Of a stretch of 64,000 nucleotides of DNA, positions 1-25,161 are shown piece by piece. A program made the translations under genes and the position numbers. Every line of letters begins with the position of its first letter. Positions within the stretch are counted from its first letter, which is position 1. Under the pieces are notes generated by a model, which saw only the letters and a list, made by a program, of their open reading frames with translations, ran no database searches and was not told where the DNA came from. The stretch is from NCBI GenBank assembly GCA_037043235.1, contig JAWRVZ010000076.1:2404001-2468000 (forward strand), written 5' to 3'. This DNA is from Rhodeus uyekii (taxonomy: Eukaryota > Chordata > Actinopteri > Cypriniformes > Acheilognathidae).

Positions 1-1200
1 ATTTTCAATACAAAGTATATTTCCATAATTAATTCCACTTCTGACAGTAACTTTGGGCAGTTGAGACTTGTGGTAGACTGGTAGAGTTCGATTCTCAATA
101 CTGGCAAGAAATTACTGAGTTACACTTGACCAAGGGTGCCAAAGTTAAAATGACTGCCCACTGCTCCAGGGATGTGTGCACTTACTTGGATGAGTTAGGT
201 GAAAAGGACAAGTTACTTGCCGTTCACATGACACTTTCACTTTTAAAAGTATTTTTTTGTGCCATTGTAGTACTCCTGTAAAGGAGTGATATTAAATCAA
301 TAATGATTCACATGTGATGCTTCGCTTATCGTGAATGAAGTGTGTCGCGGGAACTCCCACTATAATGGTACGCAGTGGCGTGCACGTTACGTACGACCAA
401 TCACAAGCATACAACTCCAGCAGTAGTAACCTCCAATTAATTAGAACTTATTATAGAACACAACATATTTGTACTAGTATTTAGATTAAACAATAACGAA
501 TAAGCAATAATGAAAATAATTACATAAAATACATCAAACTTAACTATTCAACATCTCACACTTTAACTAATTGTAATGTCAATTATCCAACATACAACAC
601 AATGACTGCCAAGGGGTGAAACCTATGACACTTACTAGATGCTTTGTTCTAGCATTTAATGCTGAGAAGGCCCCTAGACAAGAAGGACTAGATTAGGAAG
701 GTTTTAGACTAATTTGTAGCCTTCAAATCAAGAAGCACACATTAATTGGAGAAGAAATGCATAGGTCTATCGTTTTCACTGTCTTGACAGTTCTAATTAA
801 CTTTACAAGGTCAAAAATAAATAAAATCTACATTAAAACATGCTTAGATGAATTGTTCACAATGTTCCAAATAGAAACTATATTTATGTTTTTCCATTTT
901 ATGCCTTGCAGGTACTAATAGGAAACTTTTAGGAGTGAATAAAAAAACTTTTAATAAAAAAATGTTACTGCCCCAATGAAAAGCTATTTTACTAATTTTC
1001 ACTTCAGGGTGCTCAAATGTGGTTGATTAATATTGGTTTTAAATGGGAGACTGCTTATGTTTGCAGTTTCAACACTCACGAGTTCACTCACAATGACTTT
1101 TCGAGGGATCAACACTTTAGAATCTTTGGAGTGATAATTATTCTTCAGTATAACGTCTAGTGAACAATAAAATTCACATCTGTCCCCTTTGGCGAACATT
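1..1200. other. Upstream intergenic DNA, nothing recognised
   Basis: AT-rich sequence before the rab2a promoter. Only short open frames without splice-supported exons or recognisable protein similarity are present. I see no gene, RNA or complete mobile element here. Confidence 0.5.
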
Positions 1201-1452
1201 GACCTGACACATAGCGGTTAGGTGTGCGAACTTCCGGTGAAATCCACAACCTCTTCTGTTCTGCGTGCGTGGCGAAGGCGGGACGTGTGACGTAGACCGC
1301 CTGGAGATCGAGGTGTTTATTTTTCCTTCCCGTCGAGGAGAGAAAAGGGCTGGCTTAGCGAAGGCATATATCACACACACTTTCCCTGCGGTTTTAGCTT
1401 CAAGGAGCCATTTTAGCAAGGCCAGAACAGGTTGATTCGAGACCGGTTGGCC
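1201..1452 (+). promoter_or_regulatory. rab2a: rab2a promoter and 5' UTR, CpG-rich
   Basis: GC content and CpG frequency rise sharply just before the rab2a start codon. A TGACGT core (CREB/ATF-like) lies near 1286, and a GCCATTTT motif (YY1-like in reverse) near 1407, close to the expected start of transcription. No TATA box is obvious, which fits a housekeeping CpG promoter. The exact transcription start cannot be read from sequence. CpG-rich sequence continues into the start of intron 1. Confidence 0.6.
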
Positions 1453-14456
<13,004 letters not shown>

Positions 14457-14870
14457 GCACTACCCTTTACTCTCCAGTCTCCTCTATGTCCCCCCCCTCC
14501 GCCCCTTATGTTTCTACTGGACTGGTCGGGCTCACTAACATTTTCTTAACCTCCCACAGCCCAGGCCCCGGATCCAAATCATATGTTAGATGGCTGTCCA
14601 AAACAAAAAAACAAAAAAATATTTATAGAGTCCAGGTCCTCTTCAAACCTCCTGACAAACTCCTGAAGCCTGTTTGGGCTGCAGAAGACATTATATGGTT
14701 ACTAGTAAGGAAAAATGCAGGAGCTCTGGAGTTATTGTGGTAAATATATTCATGTTTGTTTCTCAGCAAATTGTTTTTTGTTTGTTTTTGCCCAGTTGAC
14801 TTCAAGCTGAACTGTATTAAACACTACAAAGTCATCTATAGTATTTTAATCAGTTTATGTGGGTGAATTC

Positions 14871-14904
14871 AATAAACTGTGGTGAACCCTGAAGTCAAAA
14901 TAAA
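14871..14904 (+). terminator. rab2a: Candidate proximal polyadenylation signals
   Basis: Two AATAAA hexamers at 14871-14876 and 14899-14904, about 415-450 nt after the rab2a stop, would give a short 3' UTR. Confidence 0.4.
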
Positions 14905-15814
14905 AGGAACGTAGAGCTGGTCTGATAAAGGAACAGCTGTTATCAAAGTGAAGAAGTTAAAAGAAGAAAAAAAGCAGGACTGTTTTAACTCTGTATTTAT
15001 CATTCACATTCTGTGTATATATAGTTATTTCTTGCTTTGGTGTACGTTGACCGAGCTAGAATTCTGTACTAAATTTGCTTAAATTCTATACTGTATGAAT
15101 AGAGCTTGAAACTGCAACAGTATTGCGATATTTCCAAAAACCGCTTTGACACAATTTTAAGGTAATCTTTTACTTCATTTATTTTAGTTTGGTCCTGCCA
15201 TCTTGACCCCTCGTATATGTCTCCCCAAAAAAATCCTTCTCTTTGTATAGAAACTCTGGCTCTATATACCTATTTTAATGCCAAATTTGTGTTTACCTGT
15301 GTTCTAAAATAATGGCTCCAGATATGGATCACCTCTCCAGAACTAGATCTGCTGTTTGCCTTAAAAGATTTTGGGACGTCAAAATAACATATTCATGTTA
15401 CACAGGATCATTTCAGTAATTGCGTGCAGTCGTATATTGCATATGATAACGCTAGACTCACTTATCCATTAGACAGACACTCACACATACATGCCTGTAC
15501 TTATATATCCATACAAATCGTCACGTATGCATGCATTTGTATGCATATAAATATATCTATTTTTTTCTTCTCTTCAAAATTAATTTTCTCCAATGCAGTC
15601 CGCTGTGTAAAGTCAGTGCAGATCCACATTAATTTAGTCGTCTGAGTGATTGTGTAAAGACTTGCTTTCTCTTGGCACTTTGTTGTTAATAGATATATGG
15701 TGAACATCTTGTCTGTTGTGAAAGGGGTGTGATAAAGCCAAACCTGGAGTAACTTTGTGACCCTCGACTTTATTTGCTGTGTTCTCAAAATGAAATGCTA
15801 TCACGAAAAAATAT

Positions 15815-15898
15815 AATAAAATCTTCTAAACTCAGTTTGCTCGTGTGCAGTTTTTTATTCGACGGGACTGGTTTTGTGTTAGATTGCATACGAATAAA
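15815..15898 (+). terminator. rab2a: Candidate distal polyadenylation signals
   Basis: AATAAA at 15815-15820 and 15893-15898. Use of these would give a 3' UTR of about 1.4 kb. Downstream GT-rich sequence supports the last one. Confidence 0.4.
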
Positions 15899-16041
15899 GC
15901 GACTGTTACAGATAAAATGGATATTGTGCTGTTTTAGTTAAATGTGTAACGTGAAATCATCCGATAATACATGAACCACAACGTGTGACGACTGATAATA
16001 AAAACGTGTATGAAGACGACAGGAATGCATCAACCCGAACC

Positions 16042-16068
16042 TGTGTGTGTGTGTGTGTGTGTGTGTGT
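16042..16068. repeat. GT dinucleotide microsatellite
   Basis: About 13 TG units between rab2a and chd7. Confidence 0.9.
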
Positions 16069-16589
16069 ATAGAAACAGTATATAGATAGATGGAACTGAC
16101 GTATAGAGACAGACCTGAACATCCGGGGTACCGACGCCAACAGGGATTGGTTGCTTTACGATTCAGGTAAATTCCGCTTGAATATGTAAAGCTTGGTTGC
16201 GAATGATTATACCAACAATTGTACGGTTGTGAATGGAAATTTCCATTCACAGGTTCAAGATAGCAAGCATAGCGTGTTTACTAAGCTGAAAGACAAAATT
16301 ATGATTTTTCACTGATCCAGTAAAATAACAACAAATGCTTCATGCATGTATTATCTACATATAGAACTGCTGCACATAGAGATAATTAAAACGTAGATAA
16401 AACATCAAGCATATGCATAATGCTATTTCACTAAAAAATACTATATATAAGATACAAGACGTGCGCTAAAAAGTTTCAAACCCCGAAATGATATGATATA
16501 AAAACATCACGTACAGAATTTGAAACGAAACGTTGCAGTGTCGAAACAAAGCGTAATGTTTATAAAGTCGTGGAAAGTAAAAGAAAGAA

Positions 16590-16916
16590 TCGCTTGCGTC
16601 ACAGCCCGGCGAGGTGACCCGCTCGGGCGCGCGCGCATGTTGATCCAGTGAGTAACGCACGCGCCCCCTGCCTGTGGAAGTGCAGCGCGAGCGTCTCGAG
16701 CACAGGACACGAGAACGCGACTGCCCGCATCGATCGGATTAAACTCGAATTGAGTGAAATTAACACAAAGGAGAGAAGCACACTCGGCGAGGACGGGACG
16801 CCGAGACGCCGACAGAATTTGAATTTCGACAGTTATTCACGTATTTAAACGGATTTTCGGGATAGATGAAGAGGAGTTAATTGGTGAAAACCCTAAACTG
16901 ACCCGCGTTGAATAGG
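16590..16916 (+). promoter_or_regulatory. chd7: chd7 CpG promoter and probable non-coding exon 1
   Basis: CpG density jumps at about 16590 (GCGCGCGCGCATG near 16629). The stretch ends at a good donor, AATAGG|GTAAGG (intron from 16917). Vertebrate chd7 genes have a non-coding first exon followed by a long intron, which fits the coding start in exon 2 at 33760. The transcription start is inferred, and no TATA box is evident. Confidence 0.5.
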
Positions 16917-19900
16917 GTAAGGAATAGCCTTTCTTTCTCCTGATACGATATGAATCAACCAACTTTATCACCCGCACACAAACTTATTTGGCAGTTCCTA
17001 GCGATTCTAACATTGTTGTACAAATATACCCGCACTTTCATTGTGAGAAAACTGTTTTTGAGTGAACATTTAACTTGTTTTGAACCATGGCGGTGCTCGC
17101 AGTATAAACTGCGCTTTAAAACCGCGAAAAGTTTTTTTCATTAAACGATTCACAGGAAACACCGAAACCGCACGGTAGTTTTTTCGTTTCTTAGCGTTTT
17201 AACTTGTCGAAGAATCTTAAACTAGCTCGAGCACATGCTAACATTAGCTGGTTTAGCTCACGCATTGTATAATAGAGCCGCACGGATCCCTATAGGACCG
17301 AACGAGAGAAATGTGTTCCTTAAATTATATACAACCGGATTCGTCCTGTTCGAGGTCCAGACGGACACTCGTATCCTTTCCTTTCCCCACGAACTGAATT
17401 TAAAAAAAATTCACAACCACATAAAGTAAGCGTTCGTTAGCAAAGCTAATTGTTGAGACACGAGGTGGTTTGAACGTAGAGGTGAGTCATTGGCCGAGTG
17501 AATGAGGGAGATCCCCGACCCCTAGTATCAACAATTACACTCAAAAATTGTTTTCACCCTCTCAATACTGCACGTAAGAATAGCCTTGAAGTTTTTAAGC
17601 TCGTGTTTTTCGCTTCTAACTCCCGACGATGCTTGAAACTGTATGTGAAAGTCGGAAAGAGCGCTCGTCCAAAGGACAATATAGACACCGGGGGAAGGTT
17701 GCTTGAGGCCAGATGGTCAGTTCCTCGTTTTCTTGATCTGTTCGTCTACAGGAGTCTAAACTTGAATGCATTTGGTGAGTCTGGGCTCATAGGTGTAGTG
17801 GAAGTGCAGTGTTTGTGTGGTTTGGTGGAGAGGTGCGCTGGAGAGGCAGGCGTGCGCGGAGGTTATGCGCTCACTGGAAGTGGCCGATCCGCTGCGAGAC
17901 ACACGGACAGCGTCGACCTCATTGTCTCACAACGAGCTAACTCGCTAGCTGGACACAACTCATCTCGCATTTCTTGTCCCCTGTCCCCCTCAACAGGTAG
18001 AAGGGTTTTAAAGGGAGGAGGGCTCGGGCGACACTTTTATCTGAGGCGAACTGGACAAAAAGACACCTGGTTTATCTTTGAGGGAGTTGTTTCCGTGTTT
18101 TCAAAAGTTTATGATTTTGTTTATATCGAGACATGTAGAAAGTCGGACATGTTTTATTACCCGATCTCCGTTTTAAAGCCGCACAGAGAAGTTGAAAAGC
18201 ACCTGCTTTATTTACAGCGCTGTGGAGACAAGATTAGGGGAAAAGGATAATTTATCATTTATCCTTTTGTGCCGTTTTAACGCGTATATGCATTTAGACG
18301 TTAAAGTGACCCTAAAACAATCGTAGTTAAAATGGTTAGTGCTTTAAAAGTTGTTTTAAACACCCGTTTAAACTCGACGGTCTTCACAAATGTTCGTGTG
18401 TGGATGGTATCGTCGTTGTCTCTCCGCGTCTCAAGTCTTTAACCTAAGATGGCAGCTTTTAATGTGTGTCGGGCCGCTCAGTGAGCAGATATGAAGCCGG
18501 TATGAAGCATATGTGAGGCTGCTTTGTAGTCGCTTTAGGCTTTTAATCTCGCTTGCCTTTTCTTGTGGTTCCCGGCTGTTGTTCACTAGTTGCATCAAAT
18601 CGAAAAGTCAAGTGCCGGTTCCTCTTTTGTCCTCAGAGAAAGTTTGATTCAACTTGTTGTTGTTCCAGCACACACTCGTATCTGGTGTAAAGTGGCTCAC
18701 AGAGCATAACTTCGCCCATATCGAAATACTGGATTTGATCTGAGCGAGAACATTATTTGAAGGAGTTGCATAAGCTTCACACTTGCGGTTTATGTTCAGA
18801 GAAATAGTTAACGGGTTAGTCTACTCAGCTTTTTATTGATCTAACGAGATTTTCGATAGCGACTTTTTATCCTCGTAACCAATTTCGGTACTTTAACAAT
18901 AAGGGAATAGTTATACGTTGTTTTATTGATGTCTCAGCAAAGTGTAAGTCGTTTAGATACGTTTGTATGCTTTAATTATTAACGAGATATAGAAAAGTGT
19001 GCTTAACCTAGCTTTGTGTCTAAATGCAAGTGTGGCACATTTATGTCTGTTTTTCATCCTTTGCTAAATGTACTTTTATGTGCATTGGATAAGATATGCA
19101 TGCGGGATCCGGGCAGCTAAGTTTACCAATGCATTTGAATCGGTATTAGTGTTTAGATGGTGAAATGAACATCTACACACTGCAGCTTTAAATCCATTGA
19201 TATGACTGTGGATCCATGTCTTCAGAGTGTGCCTGAATGAAACCCAGGGGGAAAGTCTTCTGTGCGCCTTGAAACAATACAATGAACGTGAAAATCGATG
19301 CCATAGTTATATATTGCAAAACAGTGAGCGTATGTTTTTTAATTTAACAATTTTGTTTTCAAATTTTCGTGCAAACCATTTGGCTGTGACAAATTTGGAG
19401 GACTGCAGTAGATGTGGGTCAGGCACCCCCCTGCATTGACACATGTGCACACAAACACTGTTATTGGACGGTGCTTTCAAAGCTGGTATTTCAGATATCT
19501 GACAACATGCTTTCAATCTACGCCAGGAACAGCACCGCTGTGTGCAGGCCCTTTCCCTCCAACCCCTCCTCTTGCCGTGGGTTAGCAGGAGGGCTGCAGT
19601 GGCCTGTTGTGCTGCAAAACAAGCAGGCTTTTTTCCCCTTCTCGCTGACCATCCCCCTCTTTCCCTGCCACATAGAAGATGGAGGAACAGTTTCAGATGA
19701 ATAGCTTGGAATGGATGAGTCTTCTAATATTCAAATTAGAGGTGCAGGTCTTTAGTGGATGAAGATTTAGATATTTTAATTTTTCCTAACTTGGTGACCT
19801 GCTGCATATTATTCTCTTACTTTTTCCTCTGTGAAAACCCTATTTTTTCTTAAAGTTTCTCCGCAAACAAAGTGGTGCAAAAATAATGCATCTATGCGAT

Positions 19901-20401
19901 GATCTGAGCCTCTGTTGTTGCGTTTAATCAAGCCTTTCAAAATATCCATCAACGCTTTCATAATCACACCCGCTGTTGTTGTGCATGCAATGCACTCCTT
20001 TAGTGCCATTTCCCCCCCAAAACATTTTTTACAAATTAGTCGTTTCCCAGTCATGCAACAACTTCAAACTTGCTTATTTCTGTCACAGTTTCTTAAAGAC
20101 ACACATCCTCTGAATCTCTAGGCTTTTAGTAGTTGATTTAATATAGTTTTTCCCATTTCTATGTCCCATGTGGCTACATGCTCTCATCAGAGCCTCAGGA
20201 TATACAACCTTAAAATCATCAGCCCTGAGGGAATGTCAAAATCAGTGGTACACACTAATGTTGACATGACTTCTTATGATGGGATCAAGATTTTCCATTT
20301 TATTATGTAGCGGCCTATTGCATTACAATTTCACTGTGTCCTTAATCTAAAATAATTATAATAAATAGAAGTTTGGGTTCAGATATATTTAGTAATATAT
20401 A
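16917..20401 (+). other. chd7: chd7 intron 1, 5' CpG-rich part
   Basis: High CpG content persists to about 18600, suggesting that the CpG island extends into the intron. A 255-codon stop-free stretch (17486-18250) lacks an early ATG and is not called as a gene. From 18600 the sequence becomes AT-rich with nothing recognised. Confidence 0.55.
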
Positions 20402-21203
20402 CAGTAATACCTCGGTTTACGAGTGACTTTGTATACGAGCAAATCAGTGTACGAGCATTGAATCGGAGTGCGAGAAATTTTCCCTTGCCCACGCCCATTT
20501 TTTATGGAAAGTCCTCAGCATCTTTGCTCACTTTTTTTTTGTACAGTACAGCATATAGACAATGGCCCCCCAATATGAACAAGAAGGAAGGTATGAAAAA
20601 GGAGATAACTGGAATTGAAAAAAGTTATCGATAAGCATGAACGAGGTACACGTGTTTCAGATCTGGCAAAGATTTACAACCGTTCGATGTCCACAATCTA
20701 TACGATATTAAAGAAAAAGTTGAAATCAAAGTGATATTGAACATCAGTCAAGAGAGAGAACTCTAGACTTTTTACCAGAAGACATTCTCCCTCTAAGCAG
20801 TAACTCCTGCTCCATCACGCCAGTACTCAAAGGTAAAGTGCGCATTACAGTAAATTACAGCACGTCAAGTATTGTTAGAGGTTTTTTTTTAGATGTTAAT
20901 GGCTATAATTTTAACTACTTAATTAACCACTTCGTGGTCTCAGTGCACCACGGATTTTTCAAAAATATTAATTGGAAAAAAATAAAATAAAATACCGCCG
21001 TATTGCGGAAAGCAGCGTTGTTTTATCGTGATGCGCGAAAAGCGTTTTCCCAGGATGCCAGACAAAGATCCTGGTGCGAGATCGTCGAATGAGAGCACAA
21101 GTGGATGTATCCGTGAGCTGATTGGCTGATCCTACTTCGCAGATTTTCACCTATCGCGGGGGGTTCCGGTCCACATTAACCGCGAATAAACGAGGGATCA
21201 CTG
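20402..21203. mobile_element. Pogo/Tigger-like DNA transposon, internally deleted, TA target duplication
   Basis: Left end CAGTAATACCTCGGTTTACG and right end (reversed) CAGTGATCCCTCGTTTATTC, flanked by TA on both sides. Plus-strand sequence at 20560-20735 reads as the N-terminal helix-turn-helix of a pogo transposase, with pieces like VIDKHERGTRVSDLAKIYN and STIYTILKKK, then decays. The DDE catalytic part is missing. Confidence 0.75.
20560..20735 (+). pseudogene. Pogo-like transposase N-terminal fragment (CENP-B-type HTH)
   Basis: A short piece with a recognisable CENP-B/psq-type DNA-binding segment (residues resembling HERGTRVSDLAKIY). A stop follows the KKKLKSK tract. It is a dead remnant inside the 20402-21203 element. 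Confidence 0.65.
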
Positions 21204-22040
21204 TAAATTGTAATGTATTCCTGTGATTGCAAAGCTGAATTTTGAGCAGCCATTACTACAATGTAAGTCATTCTAATATGCTGATTTGGTGTGCAAGACA
21301 CATTTCTTATCAATGTTGGAAACAGTTGTGCTGCTTGATATATTTGTGTAAACTGTTGGGGTCTAATGATATATAGTTATATCGACGTATTGTGATAAAA
21401 AAATGCAACGATATATGTATCGTGAGATGAAAAGTGAATTGTGCGTGTTAGTTTTATCTAAGACTTCGTTTACTGTACTTGGTGTATTACTATAAAGTGT
21501 AGTTCTCTTAATTTAATTTTGTAATGTTCTCTGATCGAATGAGGATATTCTGAGAGATTTATGGATTTCTGTCCCTCCATTCCAAGTCCATTCCCATAAA
21601 AGATCTCAAAGTTCATAAAGCCATCCCAAAAAATCCAAGTCTTCTGAAGAGACCCGATAGCTTTATACAATGAACGGATGTACTGATCAATGTAGGGCTG
21701 TAGTAAAAACTGACTTTCCATTGTACATTTTGGGTTGAACTAAGTCTTTAAAGTTTGGGAACATTTGCGATTACAACATTTTGATACACTCCTAAGTTTG
21801 ATTGATTGCATTGATCACCTGAAGAGCATACACACAGCAGCAGCAATCCTTAAAGTGAAAGCACAAACAATGTAAATCACTGTATCATGTTTTTTAGTGG
21901 TGTTTCAAAGCATTTTAGATGGTTCATTCTTATCATATAAGTGCATTAATAGAGGGAGAGACAAGGTAATAGTTAGCAACGGTAGAGTTTGTGTAAGAGA
22001 TTGACGAATTACTGCATTGAAAACACGAGTGTACTCCGTG

Positions 22041-22063
22041 GGGGGGGGGGGGGGGGGGGGGGG
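22041..22063. repeat. G23 homopolymer
   Basis: Twenty-three consecutive G residues on the + strand, capable of G-quadruplex formation. The exact count may be a sequencing or assembly estimate. Confidence 0.9.
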
Positions 22064-22226
22064 AGAGGAGAATGACAGTTTACAGAGTTTCATTGACATC
22101 ACTAGATTAAACTACTATATATAATGTTGAATACAATGCAGGGGGGTAATGTTTGTGGGTGCTGATAATGCTACATGTATGATTTTGCCAGTAGAAAATT
22201 ACCTACGTTATTTTAAATGAGATCTC

Positions 22227-22268
22227 TATATATATATATATATATATCTATATATATCTATATATATC
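22227..22268. repeat. TA/TATC microsatellite
   Basis: Alternating TA broken by TATC units at regular spacing. Confidence 0.85.
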
Positions 22269-22728
22269 AGTGCAAGCATGTTTAAAATAATTCAGACATT
22301 TTTATTCTGGTGTCACCATTGCTCTATCCATTGGGGACTAAGGGTGTTAAATGCCAAGAATGTGATGATGCAATGCGTATCATGATACAGGGGTTATGGT
22401 ATATATTAAGAAAAGTATTGCGAACATTTATTTTAGGAAGAAAATCTAATTTGAGAGAAAACGGTCATAATGAACATACCACCATGCGAAAAATTGGAAA
22501 TATTTTAATCAGAACAGTGGTATATGCTTTTATCGGTCCCTGGAATGCAACATCAGCACAATTTTTATTTATTTTGTTTTTGCAATCGGAGTTGAGAAAA
22601 AATGGTAATGCTTACAGGATTCTTTAGACAAACAAGGCGTGTGTAAAACCGTTATATGCGGTAGTGTAGTCACAATACTGGAATTTTCAACTTTGACAAT
22701 CTTTTGAGAAATATCGATATTCGGTACC

Positions 22729-22740
22729 GGGGGGGGGGGG
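22729..22740. repeat. G12 homopolymer
   Basis: Twelve consecutive G residues preceded by GGTACC, about 670 bases after the G23 run. Confidence 0.85.
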
Positions 22741-25161
22741 AAATTGCCATAAATACCGTCATACGGATCATTTGTCATCTCATAATTGGATAATTTTGGT
22801 ATTTTTCAATAGCTTACACAGAATAGGAAGACTGTATTTAAATTTGTGAACTAAATTTACATAAACTGTAATAAAATAAAAAACATTTGCGACATAACTC
22901 AAAAACAATAGAGTAGAATAAAGATACGCATGAATTAAAGCTGTACATTTTTCAGGTGGGTTTAATGGTAGTATTCAGGTAAGAAATGGTCTAATCAAAG
23001 GTTAAATAACTGGGTAGGCATCATTTGTAAAAAAAAAAAAAAAAAATTCAATGCATATTAATGCTTACAATTTAAATTGGCTTTTGATTTGCATGACAGA
23101 CTGCAGCAGGTTTATTAGGTTGCTGTCACTTTAAGAGCTTATGCACAGATCCAGTAGAGCTTATTCAGAGCAGCGCCATGACAGGTATGTTAAGTGAGGC
23201 TGCGATAGACTCTCAATGGCATCAGCTGTAAAAAAGCTCCCAGATCACTTATTTTCCACAGCTCATGTTATCTGGTGTTGTTTGTTTTGTTGTTTGTCTG
23301 CTGAAATCTCAATCCTATAATGCATTGAATAACTGTACAACCCACTGAATGTCTTTCCCTCTAAGCCTCACTTTCATTCCTGTTAAAACTCAAAACTCTA
23401 TATACTGTTACATCACAGGCATTTTGTATTTACTTTCCAAAAAAGTACTTGCAAGTTGTTTGAGGCGGCTTTATACGAGCATCACTTGCGCTGTAACCCT
23501 GTGCCAAAATTCAGGCCAAACACAATGCTATGGACTAGGTGCGCAAGCTTCGGCAATACGAGTGTGTGCATGTTTACTTCTGCTTATACTCATACAGTCT
23601 TAGCGACGTTCACTTTGAAATTTGCCTGGATGTAATTGCATTTTTTATAAATTTAATAGAAGATTGTGAGAGACGAAAGAAGACGTCATTCTTATGTTAT
23701 TGGTAATTTGAGATGCGCAGTGAATATCTTTTTCTCTTGATTCTGTGATTTAGTGAAAATCCAGAGGGTTCTCTTCATTCATACAAAACATTCAAGTGTG
23801 TAATGTACATGTCCTGATTTTGTTCTAATTGCTGGGCAATAAATTGCTCGACTGCATTCTCTTTCTGCATGGGACAACACTACTCTCCTCAAGAGCTGAT
23901 TTATTTCAGAGATGTAAATAAGCATGATATAATGTCTAGTGTATGGTGTAGTAACTTTATTTGGTTACTTTATTATTGCTTACTCTATTATTTAATGCGT
24001 AATTTAATTATTATTGGTTTGGATATAATATCTTCAGTGTTTGTATTTCCCTCATGCATTTCTATTAATTAATGCATTTTTTTTTCGTTCAAGTGAGATG
24101 AGTAAAAAGCATAAATATTTTTGTCTATAAGCAGCACTATCTTTTACTACGAATAAAATAAACGCACAACTTTTTCCGCTTTTTTTCGTAGCTATGTTAT
24201 GTAGTGACTATTGATGGAGCAAATTGATATTTACACAGAGAAAAGTGTTTATGGAGTTAATTGATCTCACAGGGCAAACTTATGAATGATTATTGAATAT
24301 TTTATGCAAACGACTTGAATTATGGTTATTCATATAGTTATAAACGTTCATTTGAGTTGTCTGTGCTGAGGAAAACACATTACATACTTTTCTGATCCAG
24401 GTAGGCTGCAGGTTTCCAGTATATGTTTAATTTTAAGATTATACATACCAATTTTATACCCATTTCAGTTGCACAGCTAGCAAATGTAATACAAATCTTT
24501 TTGGGAAATAAAACATTTCTTGATGGGTGTAGATGAGTAGCTAAATGATGGATCTGATCTTGCCTTTTCTATATAATTTTTTGCTATATCTTATTAATTG
24601 ATCAGCCTTTAAATATTTGCTTTTAGATAGAGTTAGATGTGTTTTTAGAATAGGCTAGCACAGACAATCACCATGATCAGATGCTTTCTTGCTGCTGTTT
24701 TCTCACCACTGTCATTATTGGTGTATTTTTGTTATTGAGAGGAAAGTGTACAGTACCTATTTACATATTCTATTGAAATGACACTCTGCACATTTTACAT
24801 TGTGGGTGTTAAGTGAGCTCTCAGTTTCAATGAGTTTGAGTATTGAATTTCAGCATGGCATTTTTTGCAAACAACGCAAAACTTGTCGATCTTTAGCTCT
24901 GATATTAAGTCCATACTTTAGCTCTGTAAATTGCAGAAGGTTTGCTAATGTTAATGCTAACGATCCACTCTTGCACTTCTCCACGGGACAGTTTGTTCTT
25001 TGATAACGCTGCCGTTTAGCTGTCGGGTTCAAACCGAACACCAGCCCGCTATGCAAATCTTTGATAGAAATCAATATCTATATTGTCTTTGAGAACCTCT
25101 ATATTTTCTTACACCCTAAATTCCTTTGTGGAATAAAAGTACTTATTTCAAATATCATCAT

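Larger units (their letters stand above)
14457..15920 (+). other. rab2a: rab2a 3' UTR and downstream sequence
   Basis: AT-rich sequence following the stop with candidate AATAAA signals at 14871, 14899, 15815 and 15893. The last is followed by a GT-rich stretch ending in TGTTTTAG. Which sites are used, and so the true end of the transcript, cannot be decided without transcript data. Confidence 0.55.
21206..25153. other. chd7: chd7 intron 1, AT-rich section
   Basis: No gene found. Contains a G23 run (22041), ATATCT-type microsatellite (22227), G12 run (22729), A-run (23030), and 22330-22740 that resembles worn fish transposon sequence but has no ends I can define. Octamer-like and homeobox-like AT motifs are too frequent in such DNA to be informative. 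Confidence 0.5.

Noticed and set aside
17752..17773. Tiny exon-like segment between TCTACAG and GTGAGT
   Set aside because: Splice-like signals are present, but the segment is 22 bases, non-coding and unsupported; chance occurrence is likely.
17486..18250. 255-codon stop-free stretch in chd7 intron 1
   Set aside because: It opens with GTG rather than ATG, and the first in-frame ATG lies more than 200 codons in. The translation is not recognisable, and the CpG-rich composition reduces chance stops. Long for chance, but not enough to call a gene.
22330..22740. Possible worn hAT repeat in chd7 intron 1
   Set aside because: Phrases such as GATGCAATGCGTATCATGAT look repeat-like, but no inverted ends or duplication could be found, so it is not listed as an element.
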